Shown here one piece after another: positions 42,834 through 57,100 of a stretch of DNA of 64,000 nt (positions within the stretch are counted from its first letter, which is position 1; each line of letters opens with the position of its first letter). Below the pieces are notes generated by a model. It was not told the DNA's origin, made no database searches, and saw nothing but the letters and a program-made list of their open reading frames with translations. Source of the DNA: Calamus simplicifolius. Taxonomy: Eukaryota > Streptophyta > Magnoliopsida > Arecales > Arecaceae. The stretch is taken from contig UESW01001879.1 of assembly GCA_900491605.1 (NCBI GenBank), positions 186,001-250,000 of the forward strand. Direction: 5' to 3'. Both the position numbers and the translations under genes were made by a program.

Positions 42834-45800
42834 ATGGATCTCCAGATGAATCCCTCCATGTTCGACCGGCGCCTTCTCACCAAAGATCGGGCCCCTGCCG
42901 TCCGATGGTTCAAGGAATGGTGCGTTCTCGCCTCTCCTTCTTGCGTTTCAGGCCTAGGGGGTAGGTTTTTCTTGTGTTGATCGCTTGCCGTGGTTTAAGA
43001 TTTGCGGAGTTTGTGTTTTTCGTATGTACCATCAAAATCGTCGAAAAAAGTGGATTCTTTGGCGAATAATTTGATGTTCTCGATTGATTTCGTTTTGGGC
43101 TGTTTGGTCTAGGGTTACGCAGGCAGTGGTGGCGACTGGTGGGAAGTGCTCTCTTTTGAAGTGGGTTACAGGTATCTTTAACCCTGCCGTGTTCTTTCTT
43201 CTTATTTTATGCGTGACTTACAATGTTATAATCAGGTATCTTCAACCCTGTGGTGTTCTTTCTTCTGATTTTACGTGTGACTCACAATGTTATAAGGTGT
43301 GGTCAGGGTTGGGTACGTTAATCAAAAGAACCTGTTTTCTAGGGTCCTTTGGTATAATTTACAATACCATCCATTACCAAATTTCTCATGGGTATTTTGA
43401 TAAATTGTGGAGTAATAATTATGCAAATCTCCTGACATAGGAGGTTTCTTATAACTTATTGCTGGCCTTTTGTTATATATTTTACTGCTTCATTCAAGAA
43501 TCCAAATCATGGATAAGCTATAAGAGGACAACCAAATTCTTGATGGCATGTGCTTCTAAATATTCATTGCTCTCTTTGCAAAGTTAGCGATCAGTACCTC
43601 CCTTCTTGCATCCATCTTTGTTGTTTCTTTGTTAATTATTTCTGACCTAAGAAAAGAACATTATTAGACATGTTTAAGCATCTGCTTGGTTGACTTCTTT
43701 GATCGATATCTGATTAGTCCCTTTTTTTTTCTTCATGTATTTACTAGAGGATATGCTAAAGGCTCTGAGAGAGAAGTCTAGGGAACCTCAAGCAGAAGAG
43801 CCAAACCTGAACCAACCACAGAGGTTCTTTTCCTCTGCAGCTATGAAGGTTGTGGAAAAACTTTCATTGATGTAGGGGCTTTAAGGAAACATGCTCACAT
43901 TCATGGAGAGAGACAGCATGTTTGCCTTTTTGAAGGCTGTGGAAAGGTAATGTGCATTATGAAATATTAAGCATTTTGCACTACTTATTGCCATTCTCTA
44001 CATCTTCTCTATATCTTCAACTAACTGCAGACTAAAGTCCATTCCTTAGCATATAAAAGTTATCAAGACTGATGAATTATTATTATTATTATTTTTGTAA
44101 ATCATGTATAGGGATATTTGGTCTTCTCCCTACTTGTTCACACCTTTCTTTTAGATTCATATATTTTATGAAGCTATTTAGATGTCTTCTAGTAAAAATG
44201 ATAAAATGTGTTTGATCCAAATATCAGGCTATTATGGAGTAATGTATTCCCTCTCCTTCTTCAAATTTAAAAAGTTCCGAACTTGGTTAGATGTGGTTTT
44301 TGTTTTGTTCCACATATTGTTCGGTTGTGTTCTATTTCTTTGTACTTGCATTTTAACTGAATGCAAAGGATGCAAGATATCTTTAATTTCCAGATTGTAA
44401 TACATTTTGTTTACTTTCTTGCATTCTGTACTTTGATATTGTCCTCCATTCACAGTATCTTATATTTCCTGTTTTACCCATCAGTACTAATATTAGTCAA
44501 GGAAAAGAGTGTGTGAGATGTCCTATGATCAATCAACTCTATTCTCATGTTGCTTCTAAGATTCTCTCTCTATTTTTTTGCTTTGCAGAAATTCTTAGAT
44601 AGTTCCAAGTTGAAAAGACATCATCTTATTCATACAGGAGAAAGGGATTTTATATGTCCTCATGAAGGCTGTGGAAAGGTAGTTTTCTTGCCCACTTTTT
44701 TAGGTAAACTGTTCAGGTTGTTTTTATTGTGGGAGAAAATCCATACTGCTTATTTTTTCCTTGTTGCTTGGGTGCTTCTTAATTTGATAATGGGATGGTT
44801 ATCTATATATTGGTATATGATCTTATCTTCATATTTAACCATCATGATGACAGTTTTGTGCACAATCGATTTTTTTTCCCCAGAAGTGTAATAGATATAT
44901 CAAAATTAGATAAGAAAAACAGAATAAGAAAGAGAGTGAATGCAGAATTATTTGGAGCTATTTGTTGTACTATCAAGAAAATGAATGAAATTGGGGGACT
45001 AATAATGAGTTGATGTAGATTTGACAAATGGAAGTCTTCCCAGTTAATTCAAAATGATGTCAAAATGAGAGGAGAAAAGCTGGAACCAAGTTTTATTACG
45101 ATTAACTTTTTCATGAAGATGTTCTGAGTCAACTTCAGATTGAAACTTCTCAATTCATATTCATAATTCTAATTGTATAGATTTTACGTCTATTTCATTC
45201 CTGATAATTCTAATTCTATTCAGAGACTGTGATTTTATTTTTTCAGTCTCACTTAATCTGAAAACCATATAAAGTTAGTGCTTTCATAGCCAACATCTTT
45301 GGTCTGTTCTTTGATTATTTATAAGTGTAATAGATATTCAAAATCACATCATTTTGGAACTTTCTCATTGTTTAGGCACTGTACATTCCTTTGGCATGGC
45401 AAGTTGCCTTTTGAACTCATTTCTATGCTTCAATGGTTGTATTGACTTATGAAGATGTGAATTGCAGGCCTTTTCATTGGATTTTAATTTAAGGGCGCAT
45501 ATGCGAACACATTCATTGGAGAACTATCATATTTGTCCCTATCGTGAATGTGGAAAAAAATACACACATGAATGCAAATTAAAAAGTCATATCAAGGCAC
45601 ACCATAAAAAGGTAAGATTGCTTACTAATTGGGAGCTTTGGGTGAGTCATTCATTCTCAGCCTCATGCCACACTTCATGTTGCTAATGCCGTCCTGTAAC
45701 TTCTTTAAGCGTCACCTTTAAGATTTTTAGACTACAATAACATTGTCCTTAGACAAATAATATTGACCTTGTTTTCTTTTTCAATACTCTCTTCTAATTG

Positions 45801-48767
45801 CTGTGTTGCATATCATTGATTGTAAACTAAAGATGAAAAAGGGCATGGAAAATTACACTTTGACGGCATCAACTTTCAGCTGTTTGCACAAACATCCCAT
45901 CTTTAAAAGTTTCAATTGACCCCTTTTAATTTGACATTAGTATCACCCTTTCCTTTATCTGCCCTATGACACTGTTAACGATGCTTATGAAATGAGCAAA
46001 CTGCTCTCTCTCTCTTTTCATTTTCTTCCTAAAATTTCTCAATTTGCAACCTCCTCTGCACCCTTTGCTAGCATCTGCCTTTTTCACCAATAATTGTCGC
46101 AATTCTTACTAACCCTTTCACCTATTCCCCTCCCCATAATTCCCTGAAATTAATGCAATCTCATCCTATATCAAACAATAGATCAGTTTTCCTCTTATTC
46201 TCTTTTCCCATACATGACTGTCTCCACCCTAGTTGCTGTGGTAAAATGAGTGAGTGAGAGGCAACAATGGAGCCCACGGCCAACGTAACCTTTGGCCCTC
46301 TGAAGGAGTGGCACCTTGGCCTCACCTCTGAGTGCTAGGACCCCCCCTGAGGACAATTGATGATTCCGCGAGATCCTTTCTGAGATTGACATCAAGGCTG
46401 TTGAGATCCAGGATGACTGTCTTGGTGTGTGCACCACTTCTAAAACTTCTAGGACACAATTATAAAGCTTCTTCACAGCCGTGTCCGTTGGGAGTTGCCG
46501 CATCAGGCTTAGTGACCCCAATTACACCAAGAAACTCTGCCCGAGGCTCCAACTGCACCTAAATCTCCGCATAACTATTCAGTAGATCTGTTTGAATTCA
46601 GACTGGTCCCAGGCTTCTTTTTCTTTGAACACAGGTACGTTTGGAATTTGAAAATGTCTTGGGACATACGCGATGGCCACATGAGTTGTTTTATTAAGTT
46701 TGTTTAACAGGGATAGGTGGAAGGGCCAGATTGCAATTAAAATTGAGGTGACTAATCAAAACTTCTTAAAGAAGAGGGGTTTGTGTGCAAATGGCTAAAA
46801 GTGGAGGGGGTCAAAATGTAATTTTCCTAAAAAAGTATAAAGTTAATAATGTTTATGTGATAAAGCTCTTGAGAAATATTAAAAGTTTTTTTTATCATTA
46901 ATGACATTGACATGTCGATGCACCCTTCCATGATGCCAAAGTGCTGGATGTCATTCAACCTTTGACATTCCTTGGATCCTTCTCCAGATGACAGATATAC
47001 TGTCCTGTTTACCATATTGAGGTGCCTTGTAGTTGTGAACCTCAGCCTCTTTGGAGTGACAAATCCTAGAATAAGAGCTCCAAAATTATGGTTCAGTACC
47101 AGATAACTTTTTTGGAGTGACAAATCCTGTTTACCATATGGGTTTTGTCTACAGCTAGCTAGTCTCCTTTGAAATGGATATGCTGTTAATGTTTCTTTGC
47201 TTCTTCCTTATTTTCTGACCTCTTATCGACCTTTCCACTTCCTGTGAAACCATAATACCCTGCTTCAAATCTATTCATTGATGTCATTCACATAAAGGCA
47301 GCTATCAAAAAAGTAACCTCTTACATTGTGCCTAAATACTCTCCTGCCTTCATTATTAAATCTTAATTCTTTTTGCACTTTCAATTTTCAATGACATCCG
47401 TGCATGAAGGTTTCTTATGCATAGGCACTTAGTATAAATTTAAAGTATTTACTACATTAAAGAAAAAAATTCTGCAAATGCATCATGATTCTATCAAATT
47501 ATGCTGATATATTAATGATGTTTTATCAAGATGATGTTCTTGTTAATTTCATGATAAATCAACATCATATTTTTGATAAATATGCTGTTTGTTGGGTGCA
47601 TTATGAAACAAGGAGCGAGATCTTTAGTAAAAGTTGATCAATAACTAAATAATGATTTCTTTGCACTTAAGGATGAAAAATGATTTTTTACTTTATGAAG
47701 CAATTGAAGACTAGAGAACGTTTTTGTTTGGGTGCACTTCAAGTGTGATATAGACATGGTACTTGATGTTGCATTTTTTTCGGTTGGAATAACGTTGTAT
47801 GTGACATGAGTAACATTTTTATGTCATTTGAGAATTAAATATTGCATGCAGTTTTGGTTTGTCCAATGATATATGTGACATATCAAATGAGTAACATTTC
47901 TAAGTTAATTGAGGGTAAGAATCTCATGCCAGCCTGGCACTGGTATATTATGTATTGTGGCATGCGGAGCTTAGACATGCTAATTCATGGCATGCATTGG
48001 CACACATGCTAGTGAGGCAATGATATGGTGCTATATATTGTGGTGCCATTAGTGCTGGCTGGTGGGTAAATTCATGAATTTATTAAATTATATTTCTTTT
48101 ATTTCAAATAAAGTCCAAACCTCAACAAATGGGAAGACTGCCCGCAACAGTTTGCTATATATTTTTATCTGCTTATTTGTCATCCTACATTTAGAACATC
48201 TTGGTATTGATTTTTATGTCCAATTCCCGTTTGCAGAACTCAGTGATAGATGCAATGAAACATACACAGCCAGCAGATAAGCTCCATAGTACCCCAAAGA
48301 CATCTACAGTGGCATATGCTTCTGCTTCTTCTGACCGTCCCTATGCTTGTCCATATGAAGGCTGCGGGAAAGCCTACATTCATGAGTACAAACTGAACCT
48401 CCACCTGAGAAGGGAACATCCTGGCCACAATTCTGAAGAAAATGGCAAGCACGCACCTGCTGCAGACCATGCCATGGATGAAGCCAGTGATCAGGATGCT
48501 TGTATTGCTAAGAGCGGTGTTGGCAAGAACAGCAAAAGAAGCAAGCCCAATCTAGTACAGAAGATGCCACCTGCAAAGGTGCATCGAAAGGACACAAATT
48601 TGGTTCTTACAAATGTTGGCACCGCCAGGAAGCAGTGGCCAAGCAAAGAGATTTATGAGGAGGAAGATAGTGAGGAAACAGAGGAAGATCGAGACAATGC
48701 TGAAGAGGATGGGTGGAGGTATCAAGCGGTGAATGGTGATGATGAGGAGACGGAAGATGAAGATTAA
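42834..48767 (+). CDS. YY1: YY1-type C2H2 zinc-finger transcription factor (six exons)
   Basis: Exons: 42834-42919, 43113-43171, 43748-43946, 44589-44678, 45468-45611 and 48237-48767, all with GT/AG borders and matching phases. The N-terminus has PAVRWFKEWV...GGKCSLLKWVTEDMLKAL, characteristic of plant YY1. Five C2H2 fingers follow: CSYEGCGKTFIDVGALRKHAHIH, CLFEGCGK/KFLDSSKLKRHHLIH, CPHEGCGK/AFSLDFNLRAHMRTH, CPYRECGKKYTHECKLKSHIKAHH and CPYEGCGKAYIHEYKLNLHLRREH. The tail is lysine-rich, then acidic (EEEDSEETEEDRD). It is a nuclear DNA-binding regulator; Arabidopsis YY1 acts in ABA signalling with Mediator MED18. Exon 3 reads out of frame after GCAGAAGAGCCAAACCT (43792-43808). One more A in the run at 43803-43805 restores the frame and makes the total exactly 370 codons. 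A sequence error is more likely than a pseudogene. Confidence 0.95.
45847..46827. mobile_element. Small non-autonomous MULE in YY1 intron 5
   Basis: The left end GGAAAATTACACTTTGAC and the inverse of the right end GGAAAATTACATTTTGAC match, and the similarity continues for about 80 bp (GTTTGCACAAACATCC against ATTTGCACACAAACCCC). This inverted-repeat form is common in plant MULE/MITE families. No clean 9-bp duplication was found (AAAAAGGGC against TAAAAAAGT). The interior ORFs have no family support. Confidence 0.65.
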
Positions 48768-49140
48768 TTCTTAAGTTGCAGCAATCTCTGATACGTTGTA
48801 AGTAAAACATCAGCCATGTTGCGGAACATTGACACAGCTGTGATGTAATTGATGTCCTTCATAGGCTGGTGTCATGTGGTATCATATTATGCGGACCGGT
48901 ACAAAATCAATAATTGAGTTGGCATCTGTGCTGTAACTGAATTTTGGTTGGATTCTGTTGAATGTGATACCAAGTTGAGACGATTTACAACAGATGCAAA
49001 ATGTACGTTGGCGAGTTATATCTAGATAGACTAGGTCTGCTTGCATGTTTAAATGCTGCCTTAGTTTGCGGCAACAGTTGTTCGGACTGCTGTTGGTAGC
49101 CCTAAACTGTTCTTACATTTACCCTGAAAAGTAAAATTAG
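48768..49140 (+). other. Probable 3' UTR of YY1
   Basis: Non-coding sequence after the YY1 stop with AATAA-type words (for example AATCAATAATTG near 48906). The end of the transcript is not determined. Confidence 0.4.
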
Positions 49141-49940
49141 TGCGCCATGTTCATATGATGCTTCCTAATTGATCTTCATCATGAAATTGCACACAAGTTT
49201 TCACTGTAACACCGAACTCAGAAATTGCATAATTCTTGTTATTATTTTTCGGAGTGCGAAAGGGGCAGCAATTAATGTCCATTTACATATAAAGAAATCA
49301 CATGCAGTACATGATTATGTTATTCTTTCTTGCACCATTCTCTGGCCAATTTTTTTTTAATTACATTTTGACCAATATTTTAGCAAGCTTATTAAGATTG
49401 ATTGACAGACATTAAACTCAACCACCAAACTTGCAAAAAATTAAGAAATCTCGTTTGAATAACTCTTTGTTGAAGAAAGTTTTCATAAAATAAATTTTGC
49501 TAATATCTTAAAAATTATTTTTATAATAAGTTAGGAGAATATATATATATAGACCATCCTATTCCTAATTTGAGCATTAAACTCGGTATAAAATTCTACT
49601 TGAATAAAAATTAATGATAAAATGCTAGAATTATCCAAATGCAGATATAAAAATCATGTTAAAGTTCGATGCGTCCCTAATAAAATTTTTAAAAATATAG
49701 ATTATAAAAATATTAGCTCGTGAATTCGTTAGCTTCTGCAAAGTTAGACATGGTTCAACTGATTATAATATCTGTTTGCTATATCTTATGCTGCATCATT
49801 TACAGAGGTGCACGAGAGATTCACTTTTTTAATAGCCTTTTCTGTTGAAGCGCGGTCTCAACTAAAGAAGCAAGTTTTCTGGTTTTCAATACATTCTTCT
49901 GGCAAAGAAATTGACAGATCTTTGAAGCGGAAGGTCGGCC
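49141..49940. other. Intergenic interval between convergent genes
   Basis: AT-rich DNA with no recognised gene between the 3' ends of YY1 and the IDM1-like gene. Confidence 0.5.
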
Positions 49941-50690
49941 TTAATATTCAGCTTGGTCCACCATTTCTGTGGGGTCCACTCTGATTATTCTTTTAATGAT
50001 TGCCCCTCTATTTTCATTAATTCTACCAGTTTCCCTGCCAGACTGAAAAATTTCTCCAAGACTAAATCCTTTGCCGCAGACAACTCTTGCATTGCTTGAC
50101 TTTGCAAGCACATCCTGATAATGAATTTCCAAATATTTCATACTGCATGCTCTAGATGGGGCATGCCAAAAATATTTCTCATGCATAAAGGTTGTAGCAT
50201 CAGCAACAATGCTCCCTGTGATACATCAAATGGCAACTGGAAGGCTTTCGCGAATAACCACACATTTTATGTTTGCATATACGGAGTTGTCCGTAAAACT
50301 TCCAGTATTGTCAAGCTCACCCAACATCAATTTATCTAGTCAGGAGTTTCCAAACAAGAGAATTTTCAGCTGGTCCCAAAACACATTGTTACTGTATGCA
50401 CCTTCTAGCACTTGAACCTTGCTTATAGGTTATCATTGCCACAATCACAGTGATTCACTGTGCATCCTTTGTTTGAGATTTCTGCAATAATGTCCCTGAT
50501 ATGGATATAGATATTCTGTGACGTATTTCTATTTCTCATCATCACATAAGTTATGTCAAAGCTTGGGTTGGCGGGATGTTCATTATCCTTAACAGGAAAG
50601 CAGAAAAAACTAAAATTGGAATGTTGGATTATTAAACTTCGAGCATGAACACCTTGTTCTCTCAAAAGATACTGATCCATCTCATGCATA
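49941..50690 (-). other. Possible 3' exons of the IDM1-like gene
   Basis: Two minus-strand open stretches (50186-49941 ending DPTEMVDQAEY, and 50689-50423 with FCFPVKDNEHPANPSFDI) lie downstream of the GNAT exon. Earlier text near 50740 reads YEHDGSGNINLCSKDKN. They are hydrophilic like the poorly conserved C-terminal tails of this family. Splice signals are not decisive. They could equally be UTR or non-coding DNA. Confidence 0.3.
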
Positions 50691-51112
50691 AACGAAGTTC
50701 TTATCCTTAGAACACAAATTTATATTGCCTGAACCATCATGTTCGTAATCCCTAACTGTTGAGAAAGGGCTATTAACAGATGATACCAGTACATTAGCTG
50801 AACGTTTGCTTGTTTTTGTACTGGCAAATCAAAGCAAATCTGCAGCAGAGATTCTCTTTTCTGTATCAATTACATAATATTTGGAAGACTTGTGCAGTTT
50901 CTAATAGAGTTTTTCATGAAAAACCCCCCAAATTTTGAGATTGATCTTTATTTGAACTGAATTCTCTAATCTCTCCTGCATTGCCAGAAGAGCTTACGAA
51001 ATTAGTTTTAAGAAAACTTCATCAAATATTCATATGGCATGAAAATAAAAAAGGAGGAAAAAAAACTATGCTCCATTGATGGAAAAGATAATGTGAGTTA
51101 GGAAGGGAAGAA

Positions 51113-54100
51113 CTAGAGGACATAAGATTTTAGTAAATAAAAATGCACACCAGATTTTTCAGCTGTAGCTTCACACAAGATCTTTTTTAGCAGCACAGTT
51201 CCAGGAAATGTCATCAAGTTGATGTTATGCAGCCGGTCCTTCTCATCATCTTCAATGGGTTCAAACCCAAAAACTGATGTCCAGGTGTCAACTAAATCTG
51301 GAATCGCCGACAAAACCAGCATTTCAACCTTCAGAGATTTCAGCACCTGTTTTTTGTGGAGTCATGCAAGTCAGAACACAAGCATTCTAAAAATTTTCTT
51401 AAAAATGTTCAGGTGCAGAACAGTAAATTCATATTGGAAAATGACTAGAAAGTAAAAAATACTTTTACCATAGAGGTCCAACAGTTTAACTTATACCTCA
51501 TTCACTTAGCAGAATAATGGCAAGTGTGACCTCACAGAATACTAAAAATCACATTAATCCATCTCAGATTCACTGATAAACTAGTTTGACAAGGTTACTT
51601 TTTTAAGAAGTCAAACCAGTACTTTGTAAGTTCCAGTCATTAGGGATGAATTAGAGTCATGCCGTGAAGCTCTATATGAAAAGCATGAAAACACAAAAGC
51701 ATCTCTAAATGATCTTCAAAAGCTTGCTGTTCATTATACTTCCAAATCTACAATTCTATAGTCAACAAATTTTCATAGATATAAATGACAGCTCCATGGC
51801 AAAACCAGTCCAACACCTTTATAAGGTATCCAGACTTATCCAAGTATAGTTTATGGAGGCATTTAACAGCCAAGGTTTAAGCACATTGACTTAAATGGCA
51901 GCTCATAAAGCTTCCATTTCAAAGAGTCGTGTAGAGAAGCGTAACATTCACCAAGCATGTTCTTACTTTCATTGTTATTCCAATGAGTAAAACAGTTGCA
52001 GAATAAAAATACTCAATATAAACTGAAAGAAATTAGGTACCTCTTCAATTGCACCAAGAAGACGCCTACACATTCCTTGACGACGGTGCTCAGTACAAGT
52101 TGCAATGAGAGGCATCTCTGCTACCATGACTCCATGCACCCTGCAGAGAAATATATGTGCACATCAAGTGCTTTGTATTCTGAATGAAGAACTATGGTTA
52201 TGGTTAAACTCTGGATTCATTTAATTGCTAGGTTGTCAATAATGTCTAACTAGCTGGAAGGATGTCATTTCTCCAATAAACAAAGTAATTCAAATACAAA
52301 TAAAACAAGCCCAGGATGCAAGAGGCTTTGCACATAGACAAAATAAAATTTATAAAATTTCAAATTTTGTCATTAGAATATCAGTTCTGCATTGACATCT
52401 ATGATAGTTTAGTGGAAGACAAAAGAAGCTAGCAATTAATAAAAAAACTTGCAGGACAACAGAATGGCCCAGTTGAAAATTGAAGGCTCAATGTTATTAT
52501 TAAACCTGGAACAACAAAATGTTCTTCAAATAAGCTCTTACATTTTCTCAACATTTCAATTGCATCAACAGACAGGACATATATCATATGTCATTGCACA
52601 TTATGTTTTATTAAATCATTATCATTATTAAATTAAAAAAAACTTTTACTTACCAGGTACCTTTTATTTTGAGGTCATTAAGTCAGTTTTTCCTGGTAAA
52701 TCATTGTACTGCAGGTCAAGGTCTGAAAACTGACTATACCAACGTTCTTATCATGCAATACCACTTTGCATTGGCTGAACATGAGTAGATACAAGGGCAT
52801 ATCATTCACAGTCAGTATCATAACCAATACATAGCTAGTAAGTCCCTGTATCATGGTATTTTTCAAACCTTGCTGTAGGTTTTCAGTAGCAATTGCCAAG
52901 ACTGAAGTCCTGTGCTGCCTCATCACAAGATCTAAATATTAATATCAATGTTCCTTCATTTGCCATGAAGTTTATCTACCTCTGCAACCTCCATTTCTTT
53001 CTTTGATAATACCCAAAATTGTAATATCTCTTGAATGATTTTCCTAAGAGCAATGGGAGAAGATTGAAGAACATAAATCAAGACAGTAGCACTAATTTGA
53101 TAACAATGAAGCTTAACAAATGAGGTTACTTCTTACTAATACTACCGACCCTAATTCTTACATGTCAAGAAAAGTTGTTTCATCACAGTGCCATCCAGTT
53201 GCTTGAGCAAATACAAAGTTCATCATGTTCTCTATTTATCTACAACTTCAATATCCACTGGATTATTTGCTGACCTGGCTAATGTACATCTTTTCTTTTG
53301 TGGTACTGAGCTCCAGGAAAGAGCTGGAGGACTTCAAAGTGGTTATATTACCTTGATCATCCTCAAGACTCCTAATCAGATTTCCTTTTGTTTCTTCTTC
53401 TTAGTTTGTTTATGACATGGTAGAGTTGGCCATGTTTCAGTCACTCTACAATGATTTTGCTTACATACAATGTAGCTACTTACTATGCAAAGAAACCTCT
53501 ATGCATTATCTGAAGAGTGGGCAAACAAAATGCGGCGGATTTTCCAACACAAAAACCTATAAATGATAACCTCATGGTCTGATTGTTCATAGACTTCACC
53601 AGTACAACGAATAAGCATTAATCAGTCTGCATTGGAGTTTTTTATGTCGATGGTTCAGACAAGATCATCCTGATTGTAGAAGCCTTTCGTGATATCTTGC
53701 AACACATTCTGCACAGCTTGTATGCATTTAAGTTGCTAGAAGGAAATTTTGTTAGATTCTTGATTTTGCATGTTCTTTACCTTTTCCAATCTCATAGCCC
53801 ACAATTTGCATGCAGAATCAATTTGTACATAGGTTTTACCATCCAAGATTAGTCTTCTTTGACCATTTTCCACCTTTTAGAAACTTCATCACAAGTCTAT
53901 TCGATAGTAGTTTAATGAATAGTTTGACATGTCTTTGATTGCATATGTTCCATTCTTCCATATCTACTCATTAAATGCAAAATGTAATGACTGTCAGCAC
54001 AAGAAAACCTGGGAATGCTTTTCTGTTTTACACATACCATGGGAAAGTTTCAAACTGCACACATTTTCCTACCCTTTTGGCCCAGGGTCATGCTTTTTTC

Positions 54101-57100
54101 AGGTGCTTTCATCCTTATATTCTTCACCTACATCTCTCCCTCATTTCCTGAAGATGTTTATGATCTTCACTCCAAATCTGCATATTCCAGAAAAGTCCCT
54201 CCCCTTATTCACATGATAGCAAAGCAACGATCTTACTTCTTGATGCAATTGGAAAGGATGTTGGTTCCACCTCTTAAACCCACCTACGGCTTATATTTTA
54301 TGAGAGCATTAGTATCTGAATTGCATTGGCCATGTTTAACCATCAATTTTCTTTCTGAACTATTTCAAGTACCATTCACTCTCATGTTTGCATAGCTCCA
54401 TTATTGATTACTAGTGAAAATGGGTTATCATCCTCTCTCTACAGTTAATGAGCCCTATTTGCAACTGGATTTGTAAATTTGAAAGTTATTGTGGCAGATC
54501 CATTGCTTGCTGCTATGCATTTCAACATTTTTCCAGGTGGGTAGTACAAAAAATTGTCCCAAAATTAATTGTCACTGCCATGACTAATCAAGGGTAAATT
54601 ACTTGAAGCATAATTCTTTTAACTTCTAGCAACAGTCCATATACCTGTCACCATCATTCTCCAGCACCAAATCATGCTTATCATCCAGATCTCACCACCT
54701 AAAGCCTCGAAAAGGCTCCTTAAGTGAGCTCTAATAGTGTTTGCCTTTGCTACATTAGTCACAGGTTTACATCAGGAGAAGTGATGCAAAGATGCTTTCA
54801 CATTATCACACAATGGCTATAATGAATCAAAACATACCCATAAGAAAATTCTCTATCTGGTCAATTCAAAAGGAAGGTCATCCATTTTCAATACTGCCCA
54901 GCATTTCAATTTGCTTACCTTAGACATGCAAATATACTATATTAGTTGATTGATCTGTCATGACACTACTTCCCCTAATTCTCCCTTTAATTGAATGTGT
55001 AACAATTTAAATAACTTCCTTTTACAATTAGCGGCAAAAAATTCTTCACTACTTCGCTTTGTTCTATTAAAAAATAAAAGGAATGTCCTATTGTATGAGG
55101 CTCCCACCACTGTGGGGTTTGGGAAGGTCAACCGTATGCAGTTTTAACCTTGTGTGCGAAAAGGCTGTTTCGAGTTTCAAACTTATGGCATCTAAGCCGC
55201 AATGAAGCAACCATGCCATTGCACCAAGACCCATCAACTTGCTGCTTTTCCCTATGCTTAAAGATAAAACAAAACAAATGTAGCATTGAATCTCCCATAG
55301 AGCTTTCAGTTTCACGAAAGTTTTGTCAAAACATACATCAACTCCATAATCACCATGAATGTTTTTAAATGCTAGACATTTATCATTACTGCCTCAGATC
55401 TACCAACAAAGATATGACTATCATCGCTTCTTCCTCAATGGTCTCTAAATCCTTCCTCAGGACTGCATGACATAAATGCCCCAATCTGTATCAGGATATA
55501 AATATTTTGCAACCATGTATCTACCACAATTTCTTTTTCCAAACTTTTCTGTCAATTTAACCTCAAAATTATACATCAACTAAATGTTTTGCACAAGCAA
55601 TGTCATAGGAATATTTAGCATAATTTTGACCTTCAATCACTAAATCTTGAACTTTTCTTACCACATCATTATTCTGAGTGTCCTTTTATCTGCACAATTT
55701 AATAAGTTGAAACTATTTGATTAATCACATATATGGACAAAGAGTTCTGTTCTGATCCTTTAAATTATCATTTTTAACAAGGCTACTGCATGACTCCTTT
55801 AAGCTCGATCACTTTAAATTACAATTCACACTGTCCCACAACACACTAAAGAAGTTAATTTAGGAGTCAGATCATAGTTAATTTGGGAGCCAGATCATTT
55901 ACCTAGGGTCCTCAACCACTTTGCGATCCACTTCCTAGATGCTCCCTTATTCTAAATTTATCTGGGAGATCTGCTTCCCTGACCCATATCTATACAGGCT
56001 CTCACATCTGTGCCTCCTTCACAAGATCAAGGAAGCTACTCTTCACAAGATAGCTGCGCAAAATGAAAATGAAATATGCTCTCTTGAACACAATTACTTT
56101 CTCGAGTCATCAATTAATTAAGAGTAAATTGTGAAGGATCATGAATCAAAGCCTTCATGGTGGAAAGTATGATAAATAGAAATTATTTAGAAAATAACAG
56201 AAATTTTGTTTATGAAGGTTTGCATAGAGCTTTTTAATTCTCTAATTTGGAAACTCTATGATAGTTTTTTTAGCTTTTCTCCTTGGAAAACAAGAAATAA
56301 TTCCATGGATTCAAAAAGCATATAAAAAAGTTATGGAAATTCTACTTACCATTATATCTTTCTTGAAGCTCATCCTAGTACATAAAAAGGTAATTACTAT
56401 CTTTAGGTAAGCAATATGTAACCTGTTAAAGTAGATAACAATCATTTGATTCAAAAGATACAGTACATAACCACTACATCAACAATTTCCAACCTGCAAA
56501 ATCAATAAGCTAAATCTGTAGACCCTCTTTAGTCTTTAGCAAGGATATCGGTCGTATAAATTGAATTAATACCTGATAGATGCTACTGAAATAAGCTCAT
56601 CGTTCTTCTCCAAGACCACAGTATAGAACCCTTTATTATTCAAACGAGGACAGTTAGACCTGGCATTCACAGTAGATGTTAAATTTTTCATAAGAAAGAA
56701 TGCTAAAGAAGGCAAGGATATTGGGAGAATTGAACAACAACCGGTAAATTTGAATGCATATTCATGAAAATCTCACCTTAGAAGAATACTTAATTTGGGA
56801 GACAAGTTGTTTTTTCAAACAACCACATGGGAAACAATTATTAATAGAAAACATATACATGACGAGATGCACCAGCAAACCCATAAAATTCCAAAAAGCC
56901 AACTTTTTAATGTACTGGGAAGATTACAAAAATTGTAAAAGCCGAAAGACTAATATCATAGCAGCCCGCTCTAGTAATCATGGTGAGTTGACTCAGGCTT
57001 CCATCAACAGTCGAGAAAGCCCTTTGTCAAGAGAAATCGGCCAGCTTCCCAAAGTATAATCAAAAAAGAAAATGGTCTTTTACTTTTATTTATTGCTAGA

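Noticed and set aside
46195..46521. 108-codon minus-strand ORF in YY1 intron 5
   Set aside because: Inside the MULE-like insertion, with no family similarity and no splice context.
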